From Kalaharituber pfeilii (Eukaryota > Ascomycota > Pezizomycetes > Pezizales > Pezizaceae): 64,000 nucleotides of DNA. Location: assembly GCA_015179045.1 (NCBI GenBank), contig WHUZ01000004.1, positions 1,860,001-1,924,000 of the forward strand. The letters are read 5' to 3'. The notes under the pieces are model-generated. The model made no database searches. It was not told the DNA's origin and saw nothing but the letters and a program-made list of their open reading frames with translations. The position numbers and the translations under genes were made by a program. Positions 20,282 to 30,748 of this stretch are shown in pieces. How positions within the stretch are numbered: position 1 is the first letter of the stretch; the number at the start of each line of letters is the position of its first letter.

Positions 20282-22141
20282 ATGCTATCAGTGAGTGGAC
20301 AACACCAAAAGAATCCCCCTTGGTCCGGTGGCCCCGAGGGCAGCACTTGGGTCCAAGAGAGCCGACGACAGCGACAGACTAAAACATCCACTTCAGACGG
20401 ACTTCAGCACTCTCAACTCAACCAGCCCTCACCACATCATGACTCAACAGCAGACACCCTTGACCCTGACAACCCCTCACACCTCATCAGAACTCTCATC
20501 CACGCCCTTACACACCTCAACACAGCCCATGGCCAGCAAGACAGACGTGGACAAACAGGACGATGCTGGTCTATAGGACATTTCAGCTAAGCAGGAGATA
20601 AAGTGACCTCAGAACCAAACCAGTAGGACCCAGACAGTGACCTACAGCAGCCAGCCAATCACCCTGCCCCACAGTACAACACGACGAACCTCACTCACAT
20701 GCCACCATCACATGGCCACACTGCATCACCATCACCAGGCTGGTCAATTTAGTGATTCTGAATCGAACGCGCCACCTGAGACATTGACTTAGACAACCAT
20801 CATCAACCTCACACATCGAAAAGACAGACATGGGAAGAGGAAGAGGAACATCAGTGGAAAGGGAGAGAGGGAGAGGGTGTAGCAGAGGAGGTAGAACTAC
20901 AAGGAGCGTGACAAGGGCCAGAAAGGCTAAGGGAGCAGCCATGCCTTATACCACAAGGTGGGAATCCTGGTGGGAATCCTGGGCGGCAAGGGGCTGCGAT
21001 TATGGCAACATAGGATAGGCAAGGGCCGCAAGGCAGACGGATCGGAATGCAGATGGTGCGGGGAGGAGGAAGAGAAGACGACGCACATCTGGAACAGGTG
21101 TCAGGTATGGAGAAGAAGATGGCCCTTGGGGCGGGATGCTCTTCTCAGGCCCCCGGGCGAGGAGGGAAGGGACCCGCTGGTGGCACTGTTGGGATGGGTG
21201 AAACGTTAAGGAGTAACTCGTTTCTTTTAGTCCTGGGGCGCGACATCTTGGTTATCTTATGTTTCATTAGTATTCTTAGCATTTTTGCACTTCCCTTTCC
21301 TATCTCCTATGTACCTAACATATTGCCATAGCCCACAGGGCGGCACCTTTTTTTTTTTTTTTTATATCTTTACTCGCATGCCGCCCTGTGGGCTATGGCG
21401 AGGGTTTAGTTACAAAAGCAAAAGAAAGTTTCAAATAAAGATAAACTAACGAGAAAATACGATACGTCGAGTAAGTAAGATCTGCTATAGGTCCGCCCAC
21501 CGCAATAGTTCCATTACCGGGTCCCCTTCCCCTTCGCCCATCTCCGGCGATCGATGAACCGCTCCCAGTCCGCCCGGCCACCTTCCCTTCCACGTGTTGC
21601 ACCTGTCCCATATGTGTGAGATTGTCTCCTCCTCTTCCTCGCACCATCGGCATTCCGGTCCGTTTGCTTTCCCGATTTTGTTTCCATGCCCGCAGACCCT
21701 TGCCCCACAGTAGGCCCCCCGGGGTGCGCACTCCGGAGCCCAGTCTCGGCAGGAGTTTGTAGCTTAGTCCCAGTCTGTTTCTCTCTTCGGCTCGTCGTGC
21801 TTTCGCCTCCCGGCCTCCGTGACCATCTCGTCCTGGTACTGGAGGTAGGCGCCGACTGTGGCCGCTCTGTCCGCTTCTTCGTTACCCTTCACCCCCTTGT
21901 GGCACTTAATCCACATCACTACGACGTCCAGTCCTCCCTGCGCCGCTCTCTCGTCCCAGGCCCTCCTCACCGCATGGGCGGGTCCGTCCGGTGTCGGGTT
22001 CCCTTCGGCGATTCTTATCAGCTTGCTGATGGCTACCTGTGAGTCTCAAATTATGAGGAGTTCTCGTTCCTAGACTCCAGGCTTTTGCCATTACCACTAG
22101 TTCTGCACAGGGTGGCACGCGATTAATGATAAAAAAAAAAA
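20282..22141 (+). pseudogene. internally deleted Tad-like LINE, interrupted in its tail
   Basis: 20,290-20,940 looks like a LINE 5' region/ORF1 start (low-complexity, Arg/Gly-rich MGRGRGTSVERERGRG). At about 20,950 it jumps to the extreme 3' end of ORF2, with zinc finger CRWCGEEEEKTTHIWNRC (21,046-21,099) and a final WVKR stop at 21,209. The 3' tail runs to cacagggcggcac (21,334-21,346). It resumes at 22,106-22,118 with cacagggtggcac and continues gcgattaatgat(A)n to 22,141. Another LINE occupies the space between. The RT domain is missing. Confidence 0.7.
21347..22105 (-). pseudogene. 5'-truncated Tad-like LINE (RNase H end)
   Basis: Minus strand, with frameshifts: VVMWIKCHKGVKGNEEADRA (RNase H, near 21,905), then a decayed knuckle region and the tail gccatagcccacagggcggc. 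Its poly(A) appears as the T run at 21,348-21,363. It is inserted in the tail of the plus-strand LINE with a 13-bp duplication (cacaggg[c/t]ggcac). Confidence 0.8.
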
Positions 22142-22142
22142 T

Positions 22143-23290
22143 ACCACAGACCGGGCTATTACTTCAAGGATAAGCTGCTGTTCAGCAGAGATGTTTGGGC
22201 TTGGGATAGGTGTGTGAAGGTCAATCCTTGTCTTCTTTCCTTGTAGTTGAGTATCTCATAATGTCGTATTCGTTCACTGATGGAGGAAGCCATGGGTAGA
22301 GCGGGAGCTGAAGGTGTAGCCTTAGGAGGGCAATTCGAACCTAAAGAGACCAGGACAATCACACTTGAAGATATCAAGATAGGCAGAGTATCAACATAGG
22401 ACATTGTTGACATCATCGAGAGAGGAGGACAATGCAGGCAGGGAAGCCTCAGTAGAAACAGTGAGCCAGGTAGAGGACCTCCCCCCGGGAGGTTCAGAGA
22501 CAGTAAGGGCCTCATACTCCCTCTCCTCCTCCAAGAGCAAACACAGGTACTGGAGACACCGCAGCCATCCACATAGCAAGTTTTGGAGACGAGGCCACTA
22601 ACGCTAGAAGGATACATACTACCACTCCTCGCGACTAGACTGCCCACAACACAAGTCCTAGAGACAAGGCCATCGATACCCGACCATCGGCAGATGCCAG
22701 ATCAGGATAACAGTAACCATGAAAAGTAGTTCATACTAGAGAGAGCCATAACCGCAGCAAGGCAATCCAGGGCCTGAGAGGCGAGCTGGCCTAGGGCAGA
22801 ATGAAATAGGAAACTGCCCGCTACATGAGCACCTCAGTAGCAGAGCCCTAAGGGGGCTTAAGAACATGTTTGGGCTAGACAGATGGGACATGGAAGTAGA
22901 TGCGGACCTCAAGGTATGGACTAGGAGCATGACAGAGAAATATTGGATCTGGAGGGCAGCTGGCGGGGAGGACCGAGACACCAGAGACCCAGCCCCTGCA
23001 GACAAAGAAGCAGCACAGCTGATGGAAGAGATGGCCAGACGTCAGCAAGAATGGATGAAGGAGCAATGGGACCAGGTAGAGAATATATGGGCTACCAAGC
23101 TCAATGAAGAGATAGAAAAGCTATGGATCCGGATGAAAAATGCCTAAGTTGCCAGGCTCAGTGTAGCAGTCGAGACAATAGCAGGACGGGTGGAATACGT
23201 AGAAGAGGGGATAGGCACAGCCATCAGCAAGCTATACAAGGAACTTACCAATACATTAGAAAAGAAATTTTGCATCTAGAGGCTATATAG
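22143..23290 (+). other. coding-like relic, coiled-coil frame
   Basis: GC content and codon texture look coding compared with the AT-rich flank. The longest piece is 22,866-23,147 (93 codons, MFGLDRWDMEVDADLKVWTR, then a Glu/Gln-rich helix QQEWMKEQWDQVENIW). Past its TAG a further 40 codons remain readable (VAVETIAGRVEYVEEGIGT). It could be LINE ORF1/Gag-like or the remnant of a gene carried by the composite element. I do not recognise a family. Confidence 0.35.
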
Positions 23291-23299
23291 GCATATTAT

Positions 23300-23985
23300 C
23301 AAATTCTTCTTTTACTTTCTTGTTTTATGCTTTCAGATATATATATATATATATGAACTTCTTGTATCTGAATACAATATTTTATAATACTACGTTCTAA
23401 TACTATTTTATACTTTTCTGAATTTTAATACAATATTCTTTTTCTTTATATTCTAATAAAATATTTTTTTACTCTATATTTTAATATAATAATTTTTTTC
23501 TTAAGTTCTATTTTAGTACTCTTCTGTTTTATATTTTAATATAATTTTTCTTTTTTTTCTTTTAACTTTACTAAATTTAATATTTATTTACTTAGATTTC
23601 TATTATTTAATATATTTTTTTACTAGTTATATTTGTTCTTATTTATTATATTTTTTACTAGTTATATTTGTTCTTATTTATTATAAAATAATTAAATACT
23701 AAATATTTAGATTTAATATATAGTTTTTAAATATATAGTTAACTTTATATAGTTAAATCTATTTTATTATTTATTATTTTATATTACTTTAATTTAATTT
23801 AATAACATAAACTATTCAAATTCTTTTAATATTTAATATTTTAATATATAAATAATTTTTATTTAAGTTGATTTTTAGCTCTATTTTTAACTAATTAAAT
23901 AAGTTAAAGAAAAATTTAATAAAATAAGTTAATATTAGTTTAAGTAAAAACCTTATACTAAAAAATTAACTTAAATTAACTTAGA
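23300..23985. other. AT-rich RIP-like block inside the composite
   Basis: Nearly pure A/T with (TA)n at 23,336-23,354. No coding capacity. The sharp boundary at 23,985 leads into ctgccatgctg-type repeats. Confidence 0.6.
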
Positions 23986-24475
23986 CCAAGATAGATGCTA
24001 AGCGGATGCTGCCCTATGTGAGAGGTTAGCCTTGCTACCATGCGATAAGCATGATACAACTTACCTTGCTGCCATGCCACGCGAATGCTGTTATATGGGA
24101 TGTATTCTGCCACATGCAAGAGGTTAGCCTTGCCACAACACGATGAACATGATACCATCACTCAACTTACTGCCATGCTGCGCGAATACTGCTATGCGGG
24201 ATATATTCTGCCATATATGAGAGGTTAGCCTGGCTGCCATACTGCGCGAATGCTGCCATGCTGTCGAGCTTTCAAGCTGTGGAGGTGTCAAGTTGTCGAG
24301 CTGCCATCCACGAGAAGTTAGCAATCAGCAGCGCGTGATGCGTGAGTGAATGGCCTCAAGTGCACTTACCTGCTGAATCCCTTTTTTGCTTTGGACAGTA
24401 ATTTCTGTTATTCATTCCTGTTAGCCATGAAAGCCTTTGAAAGGCTACCTGCTTACCTGTTATCCAGTCAAATTT

Positions 24476-24555
24476 TTTTTTTTTAAAAAAAAAAAATAAA
24501 AAATAAAAAATAAAAAATAAGTACTCGCATGCCGCTGTAAGGGCTATGGCGAGGG
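24476..24555 (-). mobile_element. LINE-tail micro-insertion (about 80 bp)
   Basis: Duplication tccagtcaaattt / tccagtcaattt (24463-24475, 24556-24567). The insert is a T run, an A-rich AAAAAT repeat and the LINE tail (gtactcgcatgccgctgtaa). Confidence 0.75.
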
Positions 24556-24800
24556 TCCAGTCAATTTGTTATCAAGTAGTTTGCTATTTTGCAATACCTC
24601 TGTTGTAGTGGTAGTTGTTTTTATGAGCAGGACACAGAAAGAGGGAGAAGATAACAGTGATAGTAGAGGAGTCTCTCTGATTCCTCTTAAGTGTTAACCT
24701 TTTACTGCGCGCGACTGAGGTAGGTAACATCGGAAATATTAGAGGTCTATGCACTACGGCAACTGCCGATTATGCATATCCCATTTCCAGCAGGTCTCTA

Positions 24801-24936
24801 CTCGCTACTAGCATAAAGTTTTGCACAAGTGCCTACTTGCAAGAACTATGAGAGAGGTTTATCTAGCTGCAAAAATCCTTTCTACACATACCACTCCAAC
24901 TGTCGTGCTTGTGCAACACTTTATGCTGGTAGCGAG
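24801..24936. mobile_element. 136-bp MITE with TA duplication and empty site
   Basis: Inverted ends ctcgctactagcataaagtt and the complement of ctcgctaccagcataaagtg, each flanked by TA. The paralogous locus at about 19,120-19,140 has the flanks joined around a single TA (ctctctagagtttctc), i.e. an empty site. Confidence 0.8.
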
Positions 24937-26157
24937 TAAAGTTCTCGAAAGGTCACAAGGGCCTAATACAGTCTCGAACCAGACTACGGCCTAACAAGCC
25001 TCTCGAGCAATTTAACCTGTAAGTTCCACTACTATGTCCCTCATTCCAGGTCTTGTTGATTGAAATCTTGCATTGAGATAATAGAAATTGTGCAGGCTTT
25101 ACTACTGTATGACCAGAAGTGACATATATTACTATAACAAGTAATTTCACACTCTACAATACATATACTCACATGTGAGTCACCGTACTACTAGGGATAG
25201 TGCACAGACCATGGTGCTGGTAAAAGTAACTCCAACTGAGCCATCTTGAGGCTTGTCGGCCCCATGATACTCACTCCAGCTGCGCGCAGTAGGAGGTAGA
25301 CACTTTGGAGGAATCTGTCTGACCTCTATAGTATCACTGCTGTCCTTTTCCTCTCTCTCTCTCCAGCTCATGAAAACAACTACTAGTACAACAGAAGTAT
25401 TGTAAAAACAACAAACCACTTGACAACAAATTGGCAGGATAAGAGGTAAGCAGGTAGCCTTTCATCTCTGTTCATGGCTAACAGCAATGAAATACAGGAA
25501 TCATGGTCCACAACAAAAAAGGAATTCGGCAGCTAGTGTACTTGAGTCAATTCACTCATGCGTTATGCACTGCTGATTGCTTACTTCTTGTAGATGCCAG
25601 CTCGACAGCTCGACAACATGACACCTCCACAGCTCGAAAGCTCAACAGCATGGTAGCATTCACGCAGCATAGCAGTAAGGTGAGTTGTGGTATCATGCTC
25701 ATCGTGTGGTGACAAGGCTAGCCTCTCATATATAGCAGAATACATCCCACATGGCAGCATTTGGCAGCAAGGTGAGTTGTAGTATTATGCTCATCGTGTG
25801 GTACCAAGGCTAAGCTCTCGTATAAGGCAGAATACATCCCGCATAGTAGCATTCGCACAGCATGGCAGCATTTAGCGCAGTATAGCAGCATTCGCTCAGC
25901 ATGGCAGTATACGTATAGTATGGCAGCATCGGTTCAGCATGGTAGCAAGGTGAGTTATGGTATCGTGCTCATCATGTTATGGCAAGGCTAACATCTCGCA
26001 TATGGCAGAATACATCCCACATAGCAGCATTCGCACAGCATGGCAGCAAGGTAAGTTGTAGCATCATACTCATTATGTGGTGGCAAGGCTAATCTCTCGC
26101 ATGTGGCAGTATCCACTCAGCATGGCAGCATTTGCGCGGTATCATAGCATAGGCATA

Positions 26158-26159
26158 CC

Positions 26160-26190
<31 letters not shown>

Positions 26191-26873
26191 CATTACTCGC
26201 GTGCCGCCCTGTGGCTATGGCGAGGTTGTTTACATAGGAGATAGTAAAAGAAATAGGAGGTATCATAAGTATGAAGTTAAGATCTTATAGCATCGTCGCC
26301 TCCCCTGTCTCGTGTGAGTAGATAAAGAAAATAGGGAAATATCAAGAGATAAAGAAAATGTCAGGCTCCGGCCCATATTAGCATGTCCGCCAATAGGCCT
26401 CCTCCCTCGGCGTCATACCCCTTGGGTTTTCTCGCCTCCGCCTCCCCCGGCCATTTCTTTTTCCATACCCTGCATCTGCCCCAGATGTGTGATGTCGTCT
26501 CTTCCTCTTCTCCGCACCATCGGCACTCCGGACTCTCTGCCTTGTTTACCTTGAATTTCCAGGATTTGAGGCCTTTTCCGCCCAGCAGGCCTCCCAGTAT
26601 GCCTGTCAGGCGTCCCAAGCGTTGTAGTGGTCTGTAGCTCAGACCCAGTCTGTTTCTTTCTTCTACTCGTCTGGCCTTCGCTTCCATGCGTATTCCGGCA
26701 TCTGTGACCGTCTCCACTTGGTACTGGAGCATGGCTCCGATCTTTGCCGCGCGGTCGGCTTTCTCGTTGCCTTTTATGCCTATGTGTGCTTTGACCCACA
26801 TTACTGCGACTTCCAAGCCTCCGCGGCGTATACTTTCTTCCCATGCCTCCTTGACCAATTGTGCCGCCCCCCT
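26158..26873 (-). pseudogene. 5'-truncated Tad-like LINE (RNase H, zinc finger)
   Basis: Duplication aggcata (26151-26157, 26874-26880). One open frame (about 26,880-26,361) reads VAVMWVKAHIGIKGNEKADR (RNase H C-terminal motif), then CRWCGEEEETTSHIWGRC (C-x2-C-x9-H-x4-C) and a Trp-rich end. Then come a short 3'UTR and the tail agggcggcacgcgagtaatg before poly(A) (T run at 26,160-26,185). It is the best-preserved member of the family whose tail appears in the micro-insertions. Confidence 0.85.
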
Positions 26874-26881
26874 AGGCATAG

Positions 26882-27014
26882 CATGGCAGCATCAGCCTAG
26901 CATGGCAGCATCTGCCTAGCATGGCAGCATCTGCCTAGCATGGCAGCATCTGCCTAGCATGGCAGCATCTGCCTAGCATGGCAGCATCTGCCTAGCATGG
27001 CAGCATCAGCCTAG
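26882..27014. repeat. 19-bp minisatellite, 7 copies
   Basis: Unit catggcagcatctgcctag, the central copies identical, the first and last with cagcc. Degenerate relatives are spread over 25,670-26,150 and, inverted, over 23,990-24,310. Confidence 0.9.
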
Positions 27015-27069
27015 CATGGCAGCATTTGCGTGGTATCGCAGCATAGGCATAGTATAGCAGGGCCTTTTA

Positions 27070-27489
27070 TTGATATATTGGCATGCATATAGAATGAATA
27101 TATTATTCAAACAAGTAATTACATTAGATATGGACCTAGAAAGGCGCTGCCCCCTCAAACCATATAGTATTGCGTTGTATCCTGACAGTCTAGTAATACA
27201 ATTGCATCCTGACAGCACAGTAATGCAATTGCATCCTGATTTATATAATATTGCAATTGCACCAGGTTGGTATAGAAGTGCAATTGCATACTAGCAGCAT
27301 AGTGGTGCTGTTGTGTCCTGATAATAGTAGTTCAGGTGTGTATCTAAACACATAACATCAATAGTTGTATCCTAGCATTAACCTCATAGTACCAACGTCA
27401 GGATGCCCATGACACAAAAAAGATAGAAATATACTAGACAGTCCTGAGACGCACCTATATGGCTTCCTGACGCACTTTTTTTCTTTCCT
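27070..27489 (-). repeat. right terminal inverted repeat of the composite
   Basis: Complement of 18,525-18,905, ending gacgcactttttttctttcc plus t. See the left repeat for identity. Confidence 0.8.
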
Positions 27490-27504
27490 GATGTAGTAGC
27501 TATT

Positions 27505-28168
27505 TATAATATTAAGTATTTTATTTAAAGATATTAAGTTTACTTTCTTATATATATACTAATTAAATATTTTAAAACTTAAGAAATATAAACTTATAAG
27601 TATATTTATATAGAAAGTCTATTTTTTTCAAAATTCTTCTAGAAGTCATTTGAAAATTTAGAGATATGCAATAAGTTCTATAATATACTGTACCTTTCGC
27701 CCATTTTCCTCGCATATCTCTGAGCTGCATATGCAGACGCTGGCCACCGCATATCTTGGCGCCTTCGTTAGTCATCGGCCAAGCCTGCGCCTGGAATGCG
27801 TCACGGGCCAGTCACGCATCTTACGCCTTTCGGGAAGAGGCAGCAACTGAAAGCACCGTGAGCTGCTGTTAGCTGGCGCTGTCAACTGGAGCGGCGCCCC
27901 GTACACAGCCCCGGCCTCAGCGAGTCAGCCCGCTCAAGCAGGCCAACCCCGACCCCCTTCGAGAGCATTCATCGTCGACAAGCATCCAGCATCCAGCACC
28001 ATATACATACCGGTGTCACCAACGCAGGCAGACACGGCCAGGCAAGCCCGCTCGCCACACGGCAACTAGGCAGCATCCCTCCACCTCACTCCAGCAGCTT
28101 AAACCAGATTCTGGTCCCCGCCCCCCCGCTACAAGACACCCCCGATCACACCAACTGAGTAGCCAGCC
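27505..28168. other. AT-rich flank, then 5' region of the Kelch-BTB gene
   Basis: 27,505-27,660 is AT-rich. From 27,700 base composition turns GC-richer and likely holds promoter and 5'UTR (catatacatacc near 28,000). No separate gene is supported; the minus frame at 28,016-28,297 is antisense to exon 1. Confidence 0.4.
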
Positions 28169-30748
28169 ATGAGCCAATCGCTGACGATGCCTCCCATCGA
28201 AGGCCGTGGGAAAAGGATCGCAAGCGGCTCCGGCGTCTACAAGCCAAAGGCCTATCGGACTAAGGGTATACTTGTCGGCTTCCTTCGCTTTTTCCACTTG
28301 TCGCTTTCTTCTCTTGTTGTTCCTTATTGTCCCTAATCCTATTCGCTTTCAATATCCTCTATCCAGCTGAAGTTTTTCTGCGCTGTCATTCCGCCTAAGA
28401 GAAGCATGGTTGAACGATTATTGACGTTGATTGAGAGTTGCCGAAAAATTAAAAATAAAACGTGAGCCCACGATCGGAAAAATCAAGCTAATCTTTTGGG
28501 CGTGGGGTTCATGCAGGGGCCGATGTGTCATGCATTGTCAAAGCCTCCGTGACCGTCACTGGGGGGAATTCGATATATGCGTTTGGCGGGTTCGACCAGT
28601 ATACGGATGAAGGTAGGCCTCATAATCAATTCTCAAGTGCGTGCGACCGTGAACATAACAGAAGTGATGCTAATTGCTGTTGTCCTGTCGAAGTTTTCAA
28701 CCGTGTGCTCAAATTGGACTTGCAAACGTACACTTGGAGCCTCATTGAAAACCATGGCGATATCCCATGTGAGAGAATGGGTAGGATATTCTTAAATTAC
28801 ATCCCTTCACATACAGGACTTCCCCAAAACTTGAGGAGAGTTGAGGAAAGTTTCCTTATTCCGCTGCTAACTCGTATTAGGTCATGCGGCTGTATATTGG
28901 CGGGACAACAAGATAATCATCTTTGGCGGGGAAAACGATCAGCGGATCTTCCTCTCCGATGTCTACTTTTTCGACATCGAGACAGCAACTTGGTCTCGCC
29001 CCATCGTATACGGTATCCCTCCCAGGGGACGCTCTCGACATGGTGTTACCATATATGATGACAAACTATTTGTGGTCGGAGGCTCTAACGGAGTAAACGT
29101 TCTGGACGATATCTGCTACCTCGATCTCCGGACTATGACATGGTCTAAATCCTGGACGTTTGTATCTAGATTTGATCACCAATGCTGGGTATACGAGGGC
29201 AAACTGTGGGTCTTTGGCGGCTTGACACAAGAGATGGATAGAACAGCCGAGCTGGTCTGGCTGGATATATCGAACTCTCCAAACTTTGCAAACATATCAG
29301 ATGGGGCTCCCGGGACACCGACAGGAAATGCGGTAAACATGGGAGGAGTCGCTAGCCAGCTCCATATCCAGTCTCGGCCGCATCTACACCACGCACAGTC
29401 TTCACCTGCACGGCAGCAGTCACCAGGTGGGTCAACACTTCAATCAAGTCTATCTGCGGCAATGTCAGCCTCAAGACCAATTCCGGCCCGTCCTGGATGT
29501 ACTGTGTCTTTGAAATTTACCGGTGGCGGCGACGTTCCTTCGGAGGCAACGGGGACGCATTTTCATCACGTATGTGGGAGCACGCTGTTGGATTTCATTA
29601 CACCGGCAAATACGATTAGACCTTCGGAGACGTCATTGTCGGCACTGGACTTGAAAACATTTACATGGAGGAAGCTGGCGGATGGGCCGGATGTGTTTAT
29701 AGGGCCGGGGTATAGATGGAATTACCTTGCAATGGCAAGCGACTCGACAACTGCATATCTTTTAGGTTGTGCCAGCGAGAACCCGGAAAGCGATTACCTC
29801 TCTGATGTGCTCCCCATTGATCTTAAGAGGTACGGTGTGACCATCGAGAGCACTGAAGGGGGGCACCCAACGGAGGGCCTTCTTGGTAACGACCTGGCAT
29901 CGATGTTTGACATTGACCCCTCAAAGCCACATTCAAACAGGGGCATAGCCGGCGACTTTGTCGTACAAGCCATCCGCGACGAAGCCTGTGGTCATGATGA
30001 TATTGATGCAACCATAGCCTCCCCGAGCTCCTCCGCCGTTGGTACCCCCCGGGAAGAAGGCCTCGATATCCCACGCGCAGGTGCCAGCACCCCTGATATC
30101 CACCGCTCCCCACCGATCCACGTCCACCGTCTCATTCTTGCCGCGCGCTGGCCACATTTTGCGAGAATGTATAACGCGAAAATGGCGGAATACCACCTCA
30201 ACAGCCTATACATTCCGGAACCGTACTCTGTTGTCCGCGCATTCCTGTACTATCTGTACACAGACTCGATTGCGCCGTCCAAGTGCTGCACAAACATCGC
30301 GACAGTAGCTGGATTGCTAGTCATGTCGAATGTCTATGGGATCCCACGGTTGCGCGCACTCGCAGTGGGCAGGCTGAGTAGGGAAATGGACGTGGAGTCC
30401 GCCGCGATCATTTGGGACCGGGCTGGGGTTGCGGGAGAGGAGGAACTGCGGCGGCAGGCTGCAAAGTTTTGTTTGCAATATTGGGGGAGGATAGTGAGGA
30501 CGAGGGCGTTCAGAGGGCTGAGTAGAGAGGGACTGGTTGGGTTGTGCGCGGAGGTGGATTTGGAGGGGAGGGTAGTGTGTGGCGATGGAGGGTTTGGGTA
30601 TGATGGGTTTGGATTTGGAGGAGAGGACGGGCTGGCAGGGGGGCCGCCAAGGGGGAGGGTCATGCTAGGGGAGGAGGTGAATGATGATGAGGGGGAAGAA
30701 GATGGGGAAGAAGAGGAGGAGGGGGCAGATATGGATGTGGGTTATTAG
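28169..30748 (+). CDS. ral2: Kelch-BTB protein, Ral2/LZTR1-like (4 exons, 715 aa)
   Basis: Modelled exons 28169-28265, 28517-28612, 28694-28780, 28881-30748. All introns are GT-AG and phase 1, and the joins restore Kelch motifs (YTDE/VFNRVLKLDLQTYTW; CERMG/HAAVYWRDNKIIIFGG). The N-terminal half (about 35-255) has at least four Kelch units (IYAFGG, IIIFGG, LFVVGG, LWVFGG). After a Ser/Gln-rich linker comes a conserved second block (NYLAMASDSTTAYLLG), then a BTB fold (about 500-600: HVHRLILAARWPHFARM, VVRAFLYYLYTDSI) and a BACK-like helix set, ending in an acidic tail. Kelch first and BTB last is the layout of S. pombe Ral2 (Ras1 pathway) and animal LZTR1 (CUL3 adaptor for RAS). Orthology is inferred from architecture. 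It starts 0.7 kb from the edge of the composite element. Confidence 0.85.

Larger units (their letters stand above)
23985..26135. repeat. long imperfect palindrome
   Basis: 24,220-24,700 matches the complement of 25,290-25,700, including the gctgtggaggtgtcaagttg segment and the ctgcttacct segment. Outside both arms the degenerate ctgccatgctgcgcgaatgc motif (left) and its complement (right) continue to about 23,990 and 26,130. In addition, 24,600-25,250 is directly homologous to 18,960-20,205. Confidence 0.7.
18525..27489. mobile_element. 8,965-bp inverted-repeat (foldback-like) composite element
   Basis: The two ends are inverted copies of about 400 bp starting aggaaagaaaaaagtgcgtc (left) and its near-complement ending ctttcct (right). 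Immediately outside are gatatagtagtctatt (18509-18524) and gatgtagtagctatt (27490-27504), an imperfect direct repeat placed as a target-site duplication would be. Inverted homology continues inward: 18,950-19,050 matches the complement of 25,280-25,370. The interior is filled with later insertions and AT-rich decay. No transposase is recognisable. Long terminal inverted repeats with long target duplications suggest a Mutator-like or foldback element, but the class is not established. Confidence 0.65.

Noticed and set aside
26882..27014. CRISPR-like array
   Set aside because: The 19-bp units are directly adjacent with no spacers, and the genome is eukaryotic. It is a minisatellite.
28016..28297. 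Minus-strand 93-codon frame
   Set aside because: It overlaps exon 1 of the Kelch-BTB gene on the opposite strand and has no domain.
9766..30748. NLR and Kelch-BTB genes as parts of one defence island
   Set aside because: They are separated by 13 kb of transposon debris, and the Kelch-BTB protein fits a conserved Ras-pathway gene, so there is no evidence of functional linkage.
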